The notes under the pieces were generated by a model. It saw only the letters and a list, made by a program, of their open reading frames with translations. It was not told where the DNA came from and ran no database searches. Below are positions 1 to 10,297 of a stretch of 25,359 nucleotides of DNA, one piece after another. The DNA is from Saccoglossus kowalevskii (Eukaryota > Hemichordata > Enteropneusta > Harrimaniidae). Location of the stretch: assembly GCF_000003605.2 (NCBI RefSeq), contig NW_003130854.1:790001-815359 (forward strand), given 5' to 3'. The first letter of the stretch is position 1. Each line of letters starts with the position of its first letter. A program made the position numbers and the translations under genes.

Positions 1-520
1 CAAGATCGAAGGTGGTGCCTTAGTGGGGACAGTCATAAGATTTGGAAGTTTTAGCGGTAGCCAAACGGGGAACGTATGAAACGCAACGATCGAAAATAGG
101 GGGACCAAAGTTGGGGAGTCGCAAGGGGGAGTAACGATAATCGAGGGGACGATGAGGGAGCGTCCTGGAACGGAAGCCATAATGTCGAACAAGGTTACGA
201 ATTAGAGGTCGGAATACGGTAAGCGAAATATAGCGTCGGAGCTAGAAGGTGGAGCTGTGAGTTCAGTGGGGACCAGAGAACGCAGTGAAATTTTAGGGGG
301 TTAGGGTTAGGTATTTAAAGTCGATGGTGTTAAGCGCCTAGGGGGAAGGGGAGGTGTCTAAGGTTTTGAATGGGCGGGGGAGGGGTGTGAATTAGGGGGT
401 TGTTTAAGGTCGCGAAAGTGGAGGGCGGTGTTTGAATTGAAGTATTAGCCGGTAAATGGGGCGCTAACGAGGCGGGTAGGTTGGCAGTCGAAAATAAAAG
501 ATGAAACGTTAGGGGAATTT

Positions 521-1268
521 TTAGTGGGGTTTGTGTAGGAACATTTGCGTCTTAGTGGGGTGGGAATTAATGCCGAGAGGGTAGGTAGTGCCGAGCAAAC
601 GAATTAATTGTTGTTCCTTGGATGTGCGTGTTTTAGGCGGGACAATTTGCGTGATGGGAGAGATCGAAAATTTGGCGGGGTGGGGATGGTCGGGAAGATT
701 GAAATGGGAGGCTATGGCGTAGCGATGTTGTTGGAGTCTATCCGACATTTTATGGGAGGTTTCGCCGATGTATTGTTTGGAGCAAGTGGAACAGGTGATT
801 AGGTAAATTACGTAGTGGACGAGCAGGTTAGGGTCGAATTAGCGGGATGGGTTATTTTATTAGATTTCAAAACGATGGTGTCCAGGGATCGGAAATGTGG
901 ACAGCATTTAGAGTGGGTCGGTTTAGGTTTAGGTTGGGAGAGAAACGTGGACCGGGTTAGGATATCTTTTAGGTTTTTAGGTCGCCTATAAGAGGCCATG
1001 GGGATGGTCGGAAATTATGGGGCAGTGTGTTGGTTGTCGGAAATGAAATGGGAATAATGTTGGAGGGTTCTACCAATGTTGGATAGGGCCGGGGAGTACG
1101 TCACAACGAGAGGTGGCCTGGGAGGGTCGGAATTAGGTTTTTTAGCGGTGGTAGGGTGGATGAGAGCGTTATTAATTTGGTTCGAAACGGTGGCGGTGGT
1201 ATGCCGTTTAGCGGTGAGGTAATGGGCTAAATCGCGTAAATGGTGGTTGCGGTTCGATGTCTCTGACA
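521..1268 (-). pseudogene. Penelope-like linker and GIY-YIG endonuclease (fossil)
   Basis: Downstream of the reverse transcriptase on the minus strand, 1015-1268 holds the usual post-RT region (PPLVVTYSPALSNIGRTLQ, matching the family's pattern of a hydrophobic VTY.PAL stretch). Near 808-990 comes YRRPKNLKDILTRS, the RRPKNL.D.L block that precedes the nuclease. The GIY-YIG core lies around 720-830: VIYLITCSTCSKQYIGET has the first half (IY), a CxxC pair and the YIG. It is followed by DRLQQHRYAI with the expected Arg and His region, and near 570 by IRLLGTTYPLGIN, the family's C-terminal block. Several reading breaks separate the parts. The nuclease would nick target DNA in a living element. 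Confidence 0.85.
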
Positions 1269-1966
1269 CTATATGGTTAATGCGAAGTGTTTGGCCGATG
1301 GCGATGGGGTCGATGCAGTGTTTGGGGTGGGCGGAATTTGCGTGGAGAAATTGGTAGGAATCGGTGGGCTTAACGAAAAGGTTTGACGAAAGGCGGCCAG
1401 TCTAGAGAAAATTTGGGCCCTTGTAAATAATGGTGTTGAGAAATGGAATTGATCTGTGGGACAGGGCGTGGCTGAGTTTGATAGTGGGGTGGACCGAATT
1501 GGGGCGGGAGAGGAAGGACATGAGATCTTTATGCCTTTATGCAGGTGTTGCCAAATAATAAAGATATCATCGATATATCTGCGCCAAATTAGAGGTTTGA
1601 GGGGAGAATTGTCTAGGATGGTAGTTTCAATGTTGGACATGAAAATACTGGCGAAAGAGGGCGCCATCCTAGTCCCCATGGCGGTACCGTGTGTTTGGTG
1701 GTAGGGTTGATTGTCGAAAAGGAAAGAATTCTGAGTAAGGACAAATTTGGCTAGTTCGGTTAGGATTTTAGTGGGGGGTCTATTGGGGGCGGGAGAATTA
1801 TCGAGGGCCGTGGCGATGGCGCGGAGTCCTTAGTTTTGTGGAATGTTGGTGTATAGGCTAGAGACATCGATGGTAGCGAAAATGGTATGGGGAGGTAGGT
1901 TATCGACAGAACGGAAAATGTCTAAAAAATGGGACGTGTCTAAGGCAGCGGCTGAAAATTTTAAGA
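1269..1966 (-). pseudogene. Penelope-like reverse transcriptase core (fossil)
   Basis: This segment carries reverse transcriptase hallmarks on the minus strand: ATIDVSSLYTNI, with the first catalytic Asp followed by the SLYTNI string seen throughout Penelope-like elements; then the GTAMGTRMAPSFASIFM block; then WRRYIDDIFIIW, containing the catalytic YIDD box. The order and spacing match motifs A, B and C of the family. The N-terminal part upstream of motif A is largely absent because the element is truncated at 1966. Reading is interrupted more than once, so it cannot be functional. LINE and telomerase reverse transcriptases are less likely because the MGTRMAP/RYIDDIF combination and the downstream GIY-YIG are Penelope-specific. 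Confidence 0.88.
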
Positions 1967-2065
1967 TGCTGTCCTCAATGATCCTTTGTATCAGTGTATA
2001 GTAAACTTGTCATTGTTTTCTGCAATCACGGCAATCATGTCATTAACTGCAATTGAGTTGTAATT
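1966..2065 (-). repeat. Dispersed coding-like module, copy A
   Basis: This 100-bp stretch matches 5198-5330 over its whole length, with scattered substitutions and a gap of about 30 bases. On the minus strand it reads as protein in a single frame (NYNSIAVNDMIAVIAE, then DKFTIH, then YKGSLRTA) with one in-frame stop, which suggests the repeated unit was once coding. The D.FxIHWYKGSW style of the better copy resembles small chromatin barrel domains (Tudor or chromo type), but that call is tentative. Copy A abuts the truncated 5' end of the Penelope-like element exactly, so it is either the insertion target or was joined to it by deletion. Confidence 0.6.
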
Positions 2066-2280
2066 TTACCAAAAATGCCAAAGTATCAAAATTAAAGATA
2101 TCACGAAATGAACAAATTAAAAGATGTCCACATGTATCGTCAAAGCAATCGGACTTGCGGTTTCTAACGTCGAAAATATCACTTTTTACAAAAAAATGAC
2201 AAAAATGTTCACCAAAAATAGAGAATTTGAAATTTTGACATGAAATGAACAAATCTGAAAATGCAAATCCTTGGATGGTT

Positions 2281-2945
2281 CTATCAAATATGAAAACATT
2301 CTGACTTCGAAGAAGTTGAAATTGTAAAGTTGACGACGACGTTCAATCAGTAATATGAACAGCTCCACTGTGTAGACTTTGTCGACAGCGGAGCTAAAAA
2401 TTTGACATGGTCGACTCATGATTCTAAAAATAGAAGCAATTAACAATTGCCATTTTTGGAAGTCTGGCAACAACGCGCATCGGAAACGCAGAATTTATTG
2501 CCCTTTGGACAATGGGATGTTACAAATTTGAAAACTGCCATTCAGTGATTACGTCGAGAATATAGCATAACTAATAATATTAATCAGCAATCAGTTCTAT
2601 TATAAATATGTCGATGAACACACCAAAGACAATTGCACCCATAATTCAGTGCAATATGATATATGAAGTAACGATTTGTGCAAAGATCACCATTATCTAA
2701 GAAACCCGAAATAGTTCTAATTGTGTTTAATGTAAACAATGTCGGTACCAACGTTCTTTCGTTATCGCGCAGCCTTGGCAAAATAATAAAAACAAAAACA
2801 AAACAACATTATCACTGGCAATTATAGCAACACTAAATATGTGAGGTGTTTGAAATAGTTTTCCTTCAAAATGAAAAGGTTTTCGGTCGAAAACCCTATG
2901 GTATAGGGCCAGGAGAGAGTGAAAACCTGAGATGGTCTGGCCACA
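2281..2945 (+). pseudogene. Unrecognised coding-like relic, plus strand
   Basis: One frame (codons in register with base 2351) reads like protein in separate patches over about 660 bases: 2354-2440 (VDFVDSGAKNLTWSTHDSK), 2444-2545 (PFLEVWQQRASETQ, then LLPFGQWDVTNLKTAI), around 2738-2780 (NVGTNVLSLSRSLGK) and 2840-2934 (FEIVFLQNEKVFGRKPYG, then GESENLRW). These share the frame but are separated by stop codons, as in an ageing pseudogene or a gene whose introns are not resolved. I do not recognise a family. One copy of the AGCTCC palindrome (2361-2395) lies inside. Shared phase and ordinary amino-acid composition are the only support. Confidence 0.3.
2361..2395. repeat. AGCTCC palindrome, copy 1
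   Basis: Imperfect 35-base inverted repeat: arms AGCTCCACTGT and ACAGCGGAGCT pair with one G.T-type mismatch around a loop containing GACTTTGTCGA. It is followed directly by TAAAAA. Related palindromes are at 6511-6541 and 20154-20175. Confidence 0.7.
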
Positions 2946-2949
2946 AATC

Positions 2950-5195
2950 ATGAAATATTAGCACACTGAAGCTAGCCAGCACTGTAGGTTGTATTGTTTA
3001 ATAACCCAAATAGAACATACTTTTCATTGTTGCAATCACTCGAGTTAATACAGTTAGTACTCCTAAATTCAATTTTAAGATTCTGTTGTACAAGATTTCT
3101 CCTAAACTGTACAAAATCCAATGGCCATATGTTGCTTACATGGGTCAGTGAAAGGATTCCTACAGATCATGCAAGTGTTTAATATAAAGGCATATTTTAA
3201 AATGCAATAAAACATTGTTCTTTAATCACAAAAATAAATGGTTTTGTAATTGTTCACTTTATGATACATATTAGACATTCAATCATAAAATCATAGCGTA
3301 GTTATTGCAACCTTGGGCATTGAACATCTAGATTAAATAACGAATGCATGGATGTGCAACCTTTACTTTGTATAGACAAATGAGTATAACTGTACTAAAA
3401 CAATGCTATAATATATCAGAAGATTTTGCAAGGGAAATAGCGACTAGCAAGAACAATGAGGTCATCATAAATACATAATAAAATAATATTCATGTTCCAC
3501 GAATATTACTACATGTACTACCACTTTAATATAGTAATACAATGTGAATCGTATAGAGGCTCCGAAATAATAGCACAGTAATAATATGCATATTTGAAAA
3601 GAAAAGTTCTTATTGAACTATTGCACTGCATCTAGTTGACTAAAATAAGAACAAACTTTTCCCCTTTGCATAGCTTGACCTTCATCTACTCTATGATAAG
3701 GAAAAAATGACAGATGTAGTGTAAAACTCGTATAGTCGATAAACTCGACTCTTGAAAGTGTACTACTGTTGCTGTTGTAATTCAGCATATTTTGAACATT
3801 TGAACAGCAGGAATGTCGAATTTATCCAGTTATGGCACATCCCAATTATGAATGTCGTCAATGTCATGAAAATAGCTCATCTAATAGCGAATATGCTATT
3901 TACATAATAAATACATTTTTTGCAATATGATTGATGTCTTGAGGAATTCCCGGTACACATGTACTCTTGGGTGATCCACACCCCTGATATTTTTTTGTTG
4001 GCAGAACCCTTGCATATTAATTAGTTAATTTACATAATAATGTAACTTTCAGAAAAATTGCATTTATATTTTGAGAACCAGGGGTGTATTCAAATGAATC
4101 AATCTAAAATAATTGTTGATGATGTACAGCGGCCCTATCAGATATAGCGCCCTCGCATGTTATTTTTGAGAAATTGATTTTTTTCTTTTTTGGTTGTCAG
4201 TTTTTTTTCTTTATTACTGTTAACTGTCACAGCGTCTCTATCATCAGTATAGTGAGTGCCCTTGCATGACATTTTTAGAATTTTTTTTTCCCCGATTTGA
4301 TTTTCCTTCATACGACTTCATACCAGACTGGGATCTGGAGCATCTATTACCGTCATACTACCAGATTAACAATTTATATTCACTCAACTTGTGGAAACTG
4401 GGGAAGTAGATAAATGATCAGAATACTCAATAGTGAAATAATTAGTTTTATCATTCTAAATGTAAGTCAGTGGAATATGTTATATAGCACATTATGAGCT
4501 CCAGTTTGTTTGGGGCATTGTGAAATGTTTTTCAACTGTGCTTTATGATGCTGAAAATATCTTTCATTTGAACTACACAAACATCTTCTCTTTAATTGTT
4601 ACAACGAACAACGGGAGCACATGATGCCTTATAAATTGTGTATGAAAGTTGTACATGTTGCATTACCAATGCATATCTTTTTTTCCTAAATAAGACCCTT
4701 GCTCTGATATTGACCCTAGTTTCTTCGACAAAGGAACATTTGACAATTGAAAGAATAGGTTTTCAATCATTCATTCTTGCTCAATGACATACTAGAGGTA
4801 ATGATGGAATTGGTCCAATATAGATAAAAAATTATAGTACGAAACAAATGTATAACTCATTCTGAGCCATGGAATAAAGAAATGTATATGTACCGGTATA
4901 TATACTTTAATTATTACTAATGTATTACTGTACTGTAATACAATAAGTGACAATTTATTACTATGCTAAATATCAAAACATATTTTATTAAAAAGGAAGT
5001 AATAAATTCAGTTCACATCCAGCATCAATCTTATAATGAAGCAATTACATCATATTTCTCATGTAGAATGATCTGAGTTTCTTTACTCAGTAAGTTCCTG
5101 CCATTTAAGGAAAACCCCCAATAAATTGCTGCTTCCACTGGCTCTTCATCCTGATAAGATACTCTCTTTCAGCCCTGAAATAGGTTAAATGGCTT
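2950..5195. other. AT-rich stretch without a supported gene
   Basis: About 2.2 kb of AT-rich sequence with poly-T runs near 4170-4290 and no open frame that looks like protein on either strand. The only structure seen is the degenerate tandem pair at 4135-4276. Confidence 0.6.
4135..4276. repeat. Degenerate direct repeat pair, about 35 bp, 105 bp apart
   Basis: 4135-4167 and 4239-4276 share a pattern of TATCAG..ATAG, GCCCTYGCATG and ATTTTT with a few indels, and both are followed by T-rich tracts. This looks like an old tandem duplication or two halves of a decayed repeat unit. Confidence 0.4.
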
Positions 5196-5197
5196 CT

Positions 5198-5330
5198 ATG
5201 CTGTCCTCCATGATCCTTTGTACCAGTGTATTGTAAACTTGTCATCATCTCTACTAGACACTTTACCAATTTGTGGTATATCTCACAGTACACAGCAATC
5301 ATGTCATTAACTGCAATACAGTTGTAATTA
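5198..5330 (-). repeat. Dispersed coding-like module, copy B
   Basis: Longer partner of 1966-2065. On the minus strand it contains NYNCIAVNDMIAVYCEIYHK and, in a different frame, DDDKFTIHWYKGSWRTA, so a frameshift or unrecognised splice lies between. A plausible 3' splice site precedes it: a pyrimidine-rich tract ending in CTCAAAG at 5342-5349. Chromatin barrel domains often pair an N-terminal 'VGD.IAV' strand with a later WY.G.W motif, which fits, but the family is not certain. Whether it is an exon of a live gene or a relic cannot be decided here. Confidence 0.5.
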
Positions 5331-5599
5331 TCTACATCAACCTTTGAGAACAATGAGACAAATATGTATGTAAGTAAAAATATGGTGAATAAACACACAA
5401 ATATAATTTGGAGCTTCAGTCACCCACTATTCTTGAAGCTCAACCAATTAAGCACACAGCATACTACTTATTCTTATTTGTCAAACAAGATCAGATTAGG
5501 GAAACAATACACAGTATGTATACTGCCATGCTGGTTCTCTGTTCCACATTTTGAACCACATGGCCACCAGTGAGCCATTTTGAACTAAATAAAAACATT

Positions 5600-6065
5600 A
5601 TGTGTAACAGTAACCTGACAATTATAAACATACCATTTAAATGAAATTTATGAAGGTAAGGTATGATGACACGTTGAGAGTTCTGCCCAGCCTGATTTGA
5701 AATATGTCGATCACAATGCTAATTCAAATTTAATTCGATCTATGCAGAAATGCACATTTTCTATACATTTGTATATACGTTATCAATGTAATATAATATC
5801 CTTTGTCTACACATAAGACATTGCCACAGCTTTTAATTGTTTTCAATTATGACCATTTGTTCTATACCTCAGAGAACAACCAGATTGTAAAATGATTAGT
5901 CATTCTTCACATTTAATGCATGGACCTTTACAGAATTCTCTCAGCTCCTCACAAGACCTCTCCGATAATTAATAAATAATTTTGTGTCAGAGAAATAATA
6001 TTCCTAATATTATTATTACTATTATTGTTTATGCTACTTTGTCATTTTCTGCAGCTACTAGTATG
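5600..6065. other. AT-rich stretch without a supported gene
   Basis: No protein-like frame, RNA gene or clear repeat seen. It ends in ATT-rich low complexity around 6000-6030, just before the MITE-related segment. Confidence 0.5.
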
Positions 6066-6068
6066 TAA

Positions 6069-6140
6069 AGCGCGATGGTCGTCGCACAGCGTGTGTTCGA
6101 ATTTATGTAAATAAACAATGTATTTTACACGCATTGTATA
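6069..6140. repeat. Partial copy of the TTAA-flanked MITE
   Basis: Aligns with 19769-19841 with seven substitutions and one single-base gap in 73 positions, including the AGGGCGGTGGTC end (here AGCGCGATGGTC). The flanking tetramer is GTAA rather than TTAA. Similarity stops at 6140, so the right half and its inverted repeat are lost. Confidence 0.75.
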
Positions 6141-6510
6141 GAGTGAAATAAAAATGTATTGTTATTTCTGAGTAAAGGTTCTGAAGAGGACACATGCCTG
6201 GGTGGGCAAATTTGTTCTGAGCACAGTTGTGCAGGTCTAAAATGTTAATGTAATAGTAAAATTCATATCATACCTTTCAAAATTGTCTTCTTTTCATTAA
6301 CTTACAAGTGGGAAATCAAGAGCAGCTAGTTGAAACCCAGTGAAAAATTAGTATTTCTCTTTCAAAACTTCACTTCACTCAGCTCCAGTACACTTTGTTC
6401 AATGGCGAAAAATCCCTTGTCAAATAATGGCATTTCCGTCGGTATAGTGTCTGGTAGAGTTATCCTTCAGAAATTCAGAGAATTTCACAAAGGGATTTGG
6501 AAATTCAAAA

Positions 6511-6541
6511 AGCTCCACTCGATAAAGTCAAGAGTGGAGCT
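6511..6541. repeat. AGCTCC palindrome, copy 2
   Basis: Perfect 10-bp arms AGCTCCACTC / GAGTGGAGCT around an 11-base loop, followed by TAAAAA. Its reverse complement aligns with copy 1 through a shared GACTTTRTCGA loop core. Confidence 0.75.
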
Positions 6542-6567
6542 AAAAATAACAGACGTTTAGTGTTAAA

Positions 6568-6816
6568 TTATTTAGGTCTATTTACATAGATAAAAAAATA
6601 TAAAAAAAAATAGTTTAAAAAATGTGGTATTATATCACACAAATTGATGCTGCAGAAGTTGCAGTTTTCATTCTCCATCTCAGTTTCACTTTCAGTAGAC
6701 TCAAATGAAACTATAGCCCAATCTGTAGCATTTTCTGGGTAGTCCGTTGCTGAATTTGCCCCTTTACGGCAAATATGTTTTTTGTTTTTTTTTGTTATTT
6801 CGTAAATTCCTTGCAT
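6568..6816 (-). CDS. Exon-like open frame, unrecognised, acidic Ser/Glu-rich
   Basis: An open frame of about 80 codons on the minus strand. Its middle (SATDYPENATDWAIVSFEST, then ESETEMENENCNFC) has the composition of a real acidic protein segment, whereas its last third is hydrophobic and AT-driven and may be intron. About 400 bases upstream on the same strand, near 7213-7253, a short frame (MATDDKRNGCPL) ends at a near-perfect splice donor, CTGT followed by GTAAGT. The two could be exons of one small gene, but phase and acceptor are not settled. No family recognised. Confidence 0.25.
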   Translation of the reverse strand: MQGIYEITKKNKKHICRKGANSATDYPENATDWAIVSFESTESETEMENENCNFCSINLCDIIPHFLNYFFLYFFIYVNRPK

Positions 6817-6819
6817 CTA

Positions 6820-7700
6820 AAATAGAAACTGGAACGCCATGGTAGTTTGTGGAATGTTACAATCTTTTCTCCTCTTTCGTTTTCCTAAACATCAGATGCG
6901 GTATTTGCACTGCTCATATATTCAACAATCATCACTTTTCTTTCTGTTATGGATGAAGAATGTTGTATAATTGTTCCTTTTATATAATTTCTGTATGTAA
7001 GAACAGATAACATTTCTGAATTGAGATATGGGTACTGACCTAAATGAACAATGACATTTGCTTTCTACGTGACATAAATGCAACTAGTTTGTATGTGATC
7101 TGAACCAAAACTGTCTAGTCACTTTCCATTTTGAATTAAAACAAGACAACTAAAGACAAGTACACCACACAAGATAACCAAATGAATCCAAAGGTGAGGC
7201 AGGTATGTGATTGGCTTGCACTTACACAGAGGACACCCATTTCTTTTATCATCTGTTGCCATTGCAACTGTATTCATTAGCAATATTCAAAGCCTCATTG
7301 CATGATGAATTGTGCAGATAATTACCAGTGTATGGGTAAATGTACTTACATAATACAATCGCTGGCGTCTTGATTGTATTTTAAGTAGTCTTCATACTGT
7401 CCTGAGTTTTGTTTCTTTGTGCGTCTTTTAGTTTTAAAATAATTTTGTTATTGCAACTAAAATACAAACATTTTACAATTTCACCTACTTTGTAACAAAA
7501 TATTATTTGCAAGGATGCGCCATGTAGATAAATTGTTTCACTACTATGCTCTCTCATATATGTATTACATTTTGACACAATTTAATTTACACATCTTAAA
7601 CAAAATAGAATTCACAGTTCATTAAAAAATATATAAATTCTTTACAAAACGTATCATCACTCGCTGAAATTGACCTTATATAAAGCAAATGTCATTGATG
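6820..7700. other. AT-rich stretch; only a possible short exon inside
   Basis: Apart from the donor-ended short frame near 7213-7253 (minus), I see nothing supportable. A 65-codon minus-strand frame at 7381-7578 has no recognisable features. Confidence 0.4.
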
Positions 7701-8856
7701 TCATATGATGACTGTGTCGGTCAACGCAATAGTTTTATGAATAATACATCTCATCCAAAAGATCTTCGTTTTTAGGTCACGCAACAAAGGGAAGTGCCAT
7801 ATCGTTTCATCAACTTCTTCATCGTACTTGATACAGTACATTTCAATGGGTTGTCTTTATTTTCTTTTACAAGAGCAAATACCCGGGCTACAAACCACTC
7901 AATATCACAGCTTCCTTCTTCAATACATTTGTGAAACACACGTCTGTTCACCAGTAAATGAGGATTTTTCTCGAACGAAGGAAGGAGCTATTGTTACTTT
8001 TTATGCGCCGCTTTCTCTTCATTTCATAAAGCTTGGCATCTAATTTTTGCTTTTGAATTGTGAACTGGACTTTGCATTGTGAACTGTCATCAGCTTGACG
8101 CATTGCTGTATATTGTGTATCGCCACACTTGCTGGATTTGCTCCAATGATTTATTTTAAAATATTGATTAACCTGAGCTGAGGTTGTCTGCGTTTGAAAG
8201 ATTGTTGAAAAAGTTCTTTAGCACCCTTTGATTTCAGAACTGTTTTGTAGAAATTAAGTTGCAAAACAACTGCTGCATGCTGTTCTTTTTCAGTTATATT
8301 ATTGAAATTTTTAGGTTGTAAAGACAATACTTACAGCAACAATAAGCCACAATATTGTGTAGAAATACTGTACGGCATAATTACATTAGACACAAATCTA
8401 CACACACACATTGTCACCAAGGTCACGTGACTGAAATCCCTATTCTCATCCTGTTGAACTTTCCTATTTTCCCGATTCATTTCAGTCAGCACTTTAGTTT
8501 TGAGTTGTTCTTCTGACATCCTATTTTGGTTTTCTTTGATGACATTCAGTTTACTGAACACCGTTCTACTGATCACCGGTATAGTGGTATAGTGACTGTT
8601 TCTTTGGTGTCTCCCAAATAACTAACGCTACTAATATCATAGCCTGATAACAAGACTGACCACGACTTGTCGTGGGGTGGGAGTGACAGTGCCGGTTGTA
8701 ACGTTTTTGCCACTGGTTCTTCTGCTGCCCTTGCTTGGTGGAGTTTTCTTCAGCCGCGATAGTATGTAATTGGAATGATCTGTATCTTTCTGACATCCAA
8801 AATGTATACTGTGTTGGTGCGAATTGACAGACCAATGAGTCTTTCACAGCCGCCAT
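7701..8856 (-). pseudogene. Decayed intronless gene with basic/coiled middle and Tudor-like C-terminus
   Basis: About 1.15 kb on the minus strand reads as protein almost end to end, but in shifting frames. From 5' to 3': a start-like ATGGCGGCTGTG at 8856; a basic Ser/Thr/Pro-rich part (KKTPPSKGSRRTSGKNVTT, near 8700); a charged helical part (MSEEQLKTKVLTEMNRENRK, near 8480); VVLQLNFYKTVLKSKGAKE (near 8270); a basic helix (KLDAKLYEMKRKRR, near 8020); then VNRRVFHKCIEEG (near 7960) and, in another frame, CIKYDEEVDETIWHFPLLRD (near 7800). The last two resemble strands of a Tudor-type barrel closing with W.FPLL.DL. At least four frame changes without introns suggest a retrocopy or a decayed gene. 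A splice donor-like GCT/GTAAGT at about 8331 is a counter-argument for one intron. No symbol can be given. Confidence 0.5.
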
Positions 8857-8883
8857 GTTATTTCTATGATGTACGCATGCGTA
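8854..8883 (-). promoter_or_regulatory. Possible promoter: NRF1-like palindrome next to an ATGGCGGC start
   Basis: TACGCATGCGTA (8872-8883) is a perfect palindrome close to the NRF1 site. It lies 16 bases upstream of ACATGGCGGC, a YY1-like start context, on the minus strand. Both are common at housekeeping promoters. Inference only. Confidence 0.25.
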
Positions 8884-8884
8884 G

Positions 8885-9350
8885 TCACTGGTTATGTCGT
8901 CATTGTCTAAACAATCAAATCTTGTGGTCAACTCTCAGGCGGTGTTCGCAAATTAAACGCCCTCTAGTGCTGATGTTGTTCAATCACGAACAGGCTTTCA
9001 TAATTTATGCTTAAGGAAAACTAAAACTAAGCAAACGTCGCATGGAATAATGTAAGGAAACAAAGCAATATACAATGATTTTAAATGTTTAGTGTGTTTC
9101 AAAAGAAAATGGTTGTTCCTACAGAACTGGGTGCAGAATATGAAATTTATTGCATAAACTTGAAAGACATTGATTACTGAAAACATCCTATTCTGGGTAA
9201 CTCGCTTGTCAAGAACGGGTATTTTGTGCATAATTAAAGGAGTTTTAGGTGCCAGATTGTATAAATCGGAATGAGTTATCTATTCTGCAGAAATGTCATA
9301 TCAAACTAACTGAACCAATTTGATTAGTTTGCAAGACGCGAGTTATGGCA
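8885..9350. other. Intergenic stretch between two divergent gene-like regions
   Basis: No convincing coding. It separates the minus-strand relic ending at 8856 from the plus-strand candidate beginning near 9357, so it could be a shared promoter region. Confidence 0.35.
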
Positions 9351-9356
9351 AATTCA

Positions 9357-9537
9357 AGATGGCGTTGCACACAAACAACCGCAGTAAAACAGATTGGTCA
9401 TAGTAAATAAAAGTTGTTTTTTGATATGTCTAGATTGCATAGTGAGATGACAGATAGCCCCGAGAAAAACTAAGCGAAGTTGTGGTGAAGAAATAATTAG
9501 CAGGACAAGACGACGATCTTTGTTTACAGACAACTTG
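9357..9537 (+). CDS. Candidate first exon(s), unrecognised
   Basis: An AAGATGGCG (YY1-like) motif lies at 9357. Downstream, 9451-9537 is an open frame rich in Arg and Lys (APRKTKRSCGEEIISRTRRR, then SLFTDNL) that ends exactly at a good 5' splice site, CTTG followed by GTATGT. The frame is preceded by a stop at 9448-9450. A second frame just upstream starts with ATG at 9426 (MSRLHSEMTDSPEKN), so start choice and frame are unresolved. It could belong with the terminal-exon-like frame at 10298, but the phases do not match directly. Confidence 0.28.
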
Positions 9538-9544
9538 GTATGTA

Positions 9545-10297
9545 CAGCAAGTCAGAAACACTTAATTTAACATTTAACATTTCGAACTTGATGCCCTGGC
9601 ATCAGAGTAATCTAGATTATATATAATGTGGATGTTTACATCTGAAATGTTTCTAAAGGGTGGCTTGGTAGCCATAGCATATTTTTGTCAACACACCGAA
9701 TATCAGAAGCATTTAAAAAACAACCTTTGCTTTCACTTAAGGTCAAAATTAGAATGTCTCCAGAGAAAAAATATGGTTAAATAATTCCCCCCCCTTCTAG
9801 ACGTTCCTTTGAACTTGATAAGATAGTAGATTCACATTTACCCGTATTTATTGGTATTTTGTTTCTACATAGACCACTCAAGTGCATATGTGGTTTTACG
9901 AGGGAGATTATAGAGGTTTTTAATATAAGGAGGTCCACCAGAGCATTCAAGGGCTAGCATAACAGATGATGTTGAGGGATATTCTCCCTTATCCACTCAA
10001 TGTTGCAACAAATCTTTTATCACAAGACACTTCTTGATAATTACAGGCAGGACAATATTGGGATTAAAAAACAAACAAATTAATCACTTCATTATTGGCC
10101 AAAAAACATTCATTCATGGTCGTGCCATAATTAACAATACTGTGGAATACTTTATTTTTGCAGAAGGCAATTTTCTGCTTAATTAAACTTCCAGTGAAAA
10201 TCTTTTCCTTATACTTTACAGTGTCTTAAATAAAGTAATGCACAATATTCTGGTATACAGTCTTACTTCAAATGATATTTTTACGGTCTCATTTTAG
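9545..10297. other. Possible intron; nothing else seen
   Basis: AT-rich, with a C run near 9785 and no protein-like frame. It is bounded by a donor-like site (9538) and an acceptor-like ATTTTAG (10297). Confidence 0.35.

Larger units (their letters stand above)
1..1966 (-). mobile_element. Penelope-like retroelement, 5'-truncated and running off the window edge
   Basis: Read on the minus strand this is the reverse transcriptase core, a linker and a GIY-YIG endonuclease, in the order known for Penelope-like elements. These use a reverse transcriptase related to that of telomerase plus a C-terminal GIY-YIG nuclease, and copy RNA into nicked chromosomal DNA. The sense strand is strongly C-rich (the plus strand is full of G runs), unlike the AT-rich DNA next to it, so the junction at 1966 is sharp in base composition. 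The 5' end is missing: at 1966 the reverse transcriptase gives way to an unrelated repeated module. The left window edge cuts into the 3' part or UTR. The copy is broken in several places and looks old. No terminal repeat can be judged because one end lies outside the window. Confidence 0.88.

Noticed and set aside
8422-8431. GTCACGTGAC, a perfect CLEAR/E-box palindrome
   Set aside because: It lies inside the decayed gene at 7701-8856 and has no promoter context; probably coincidence.
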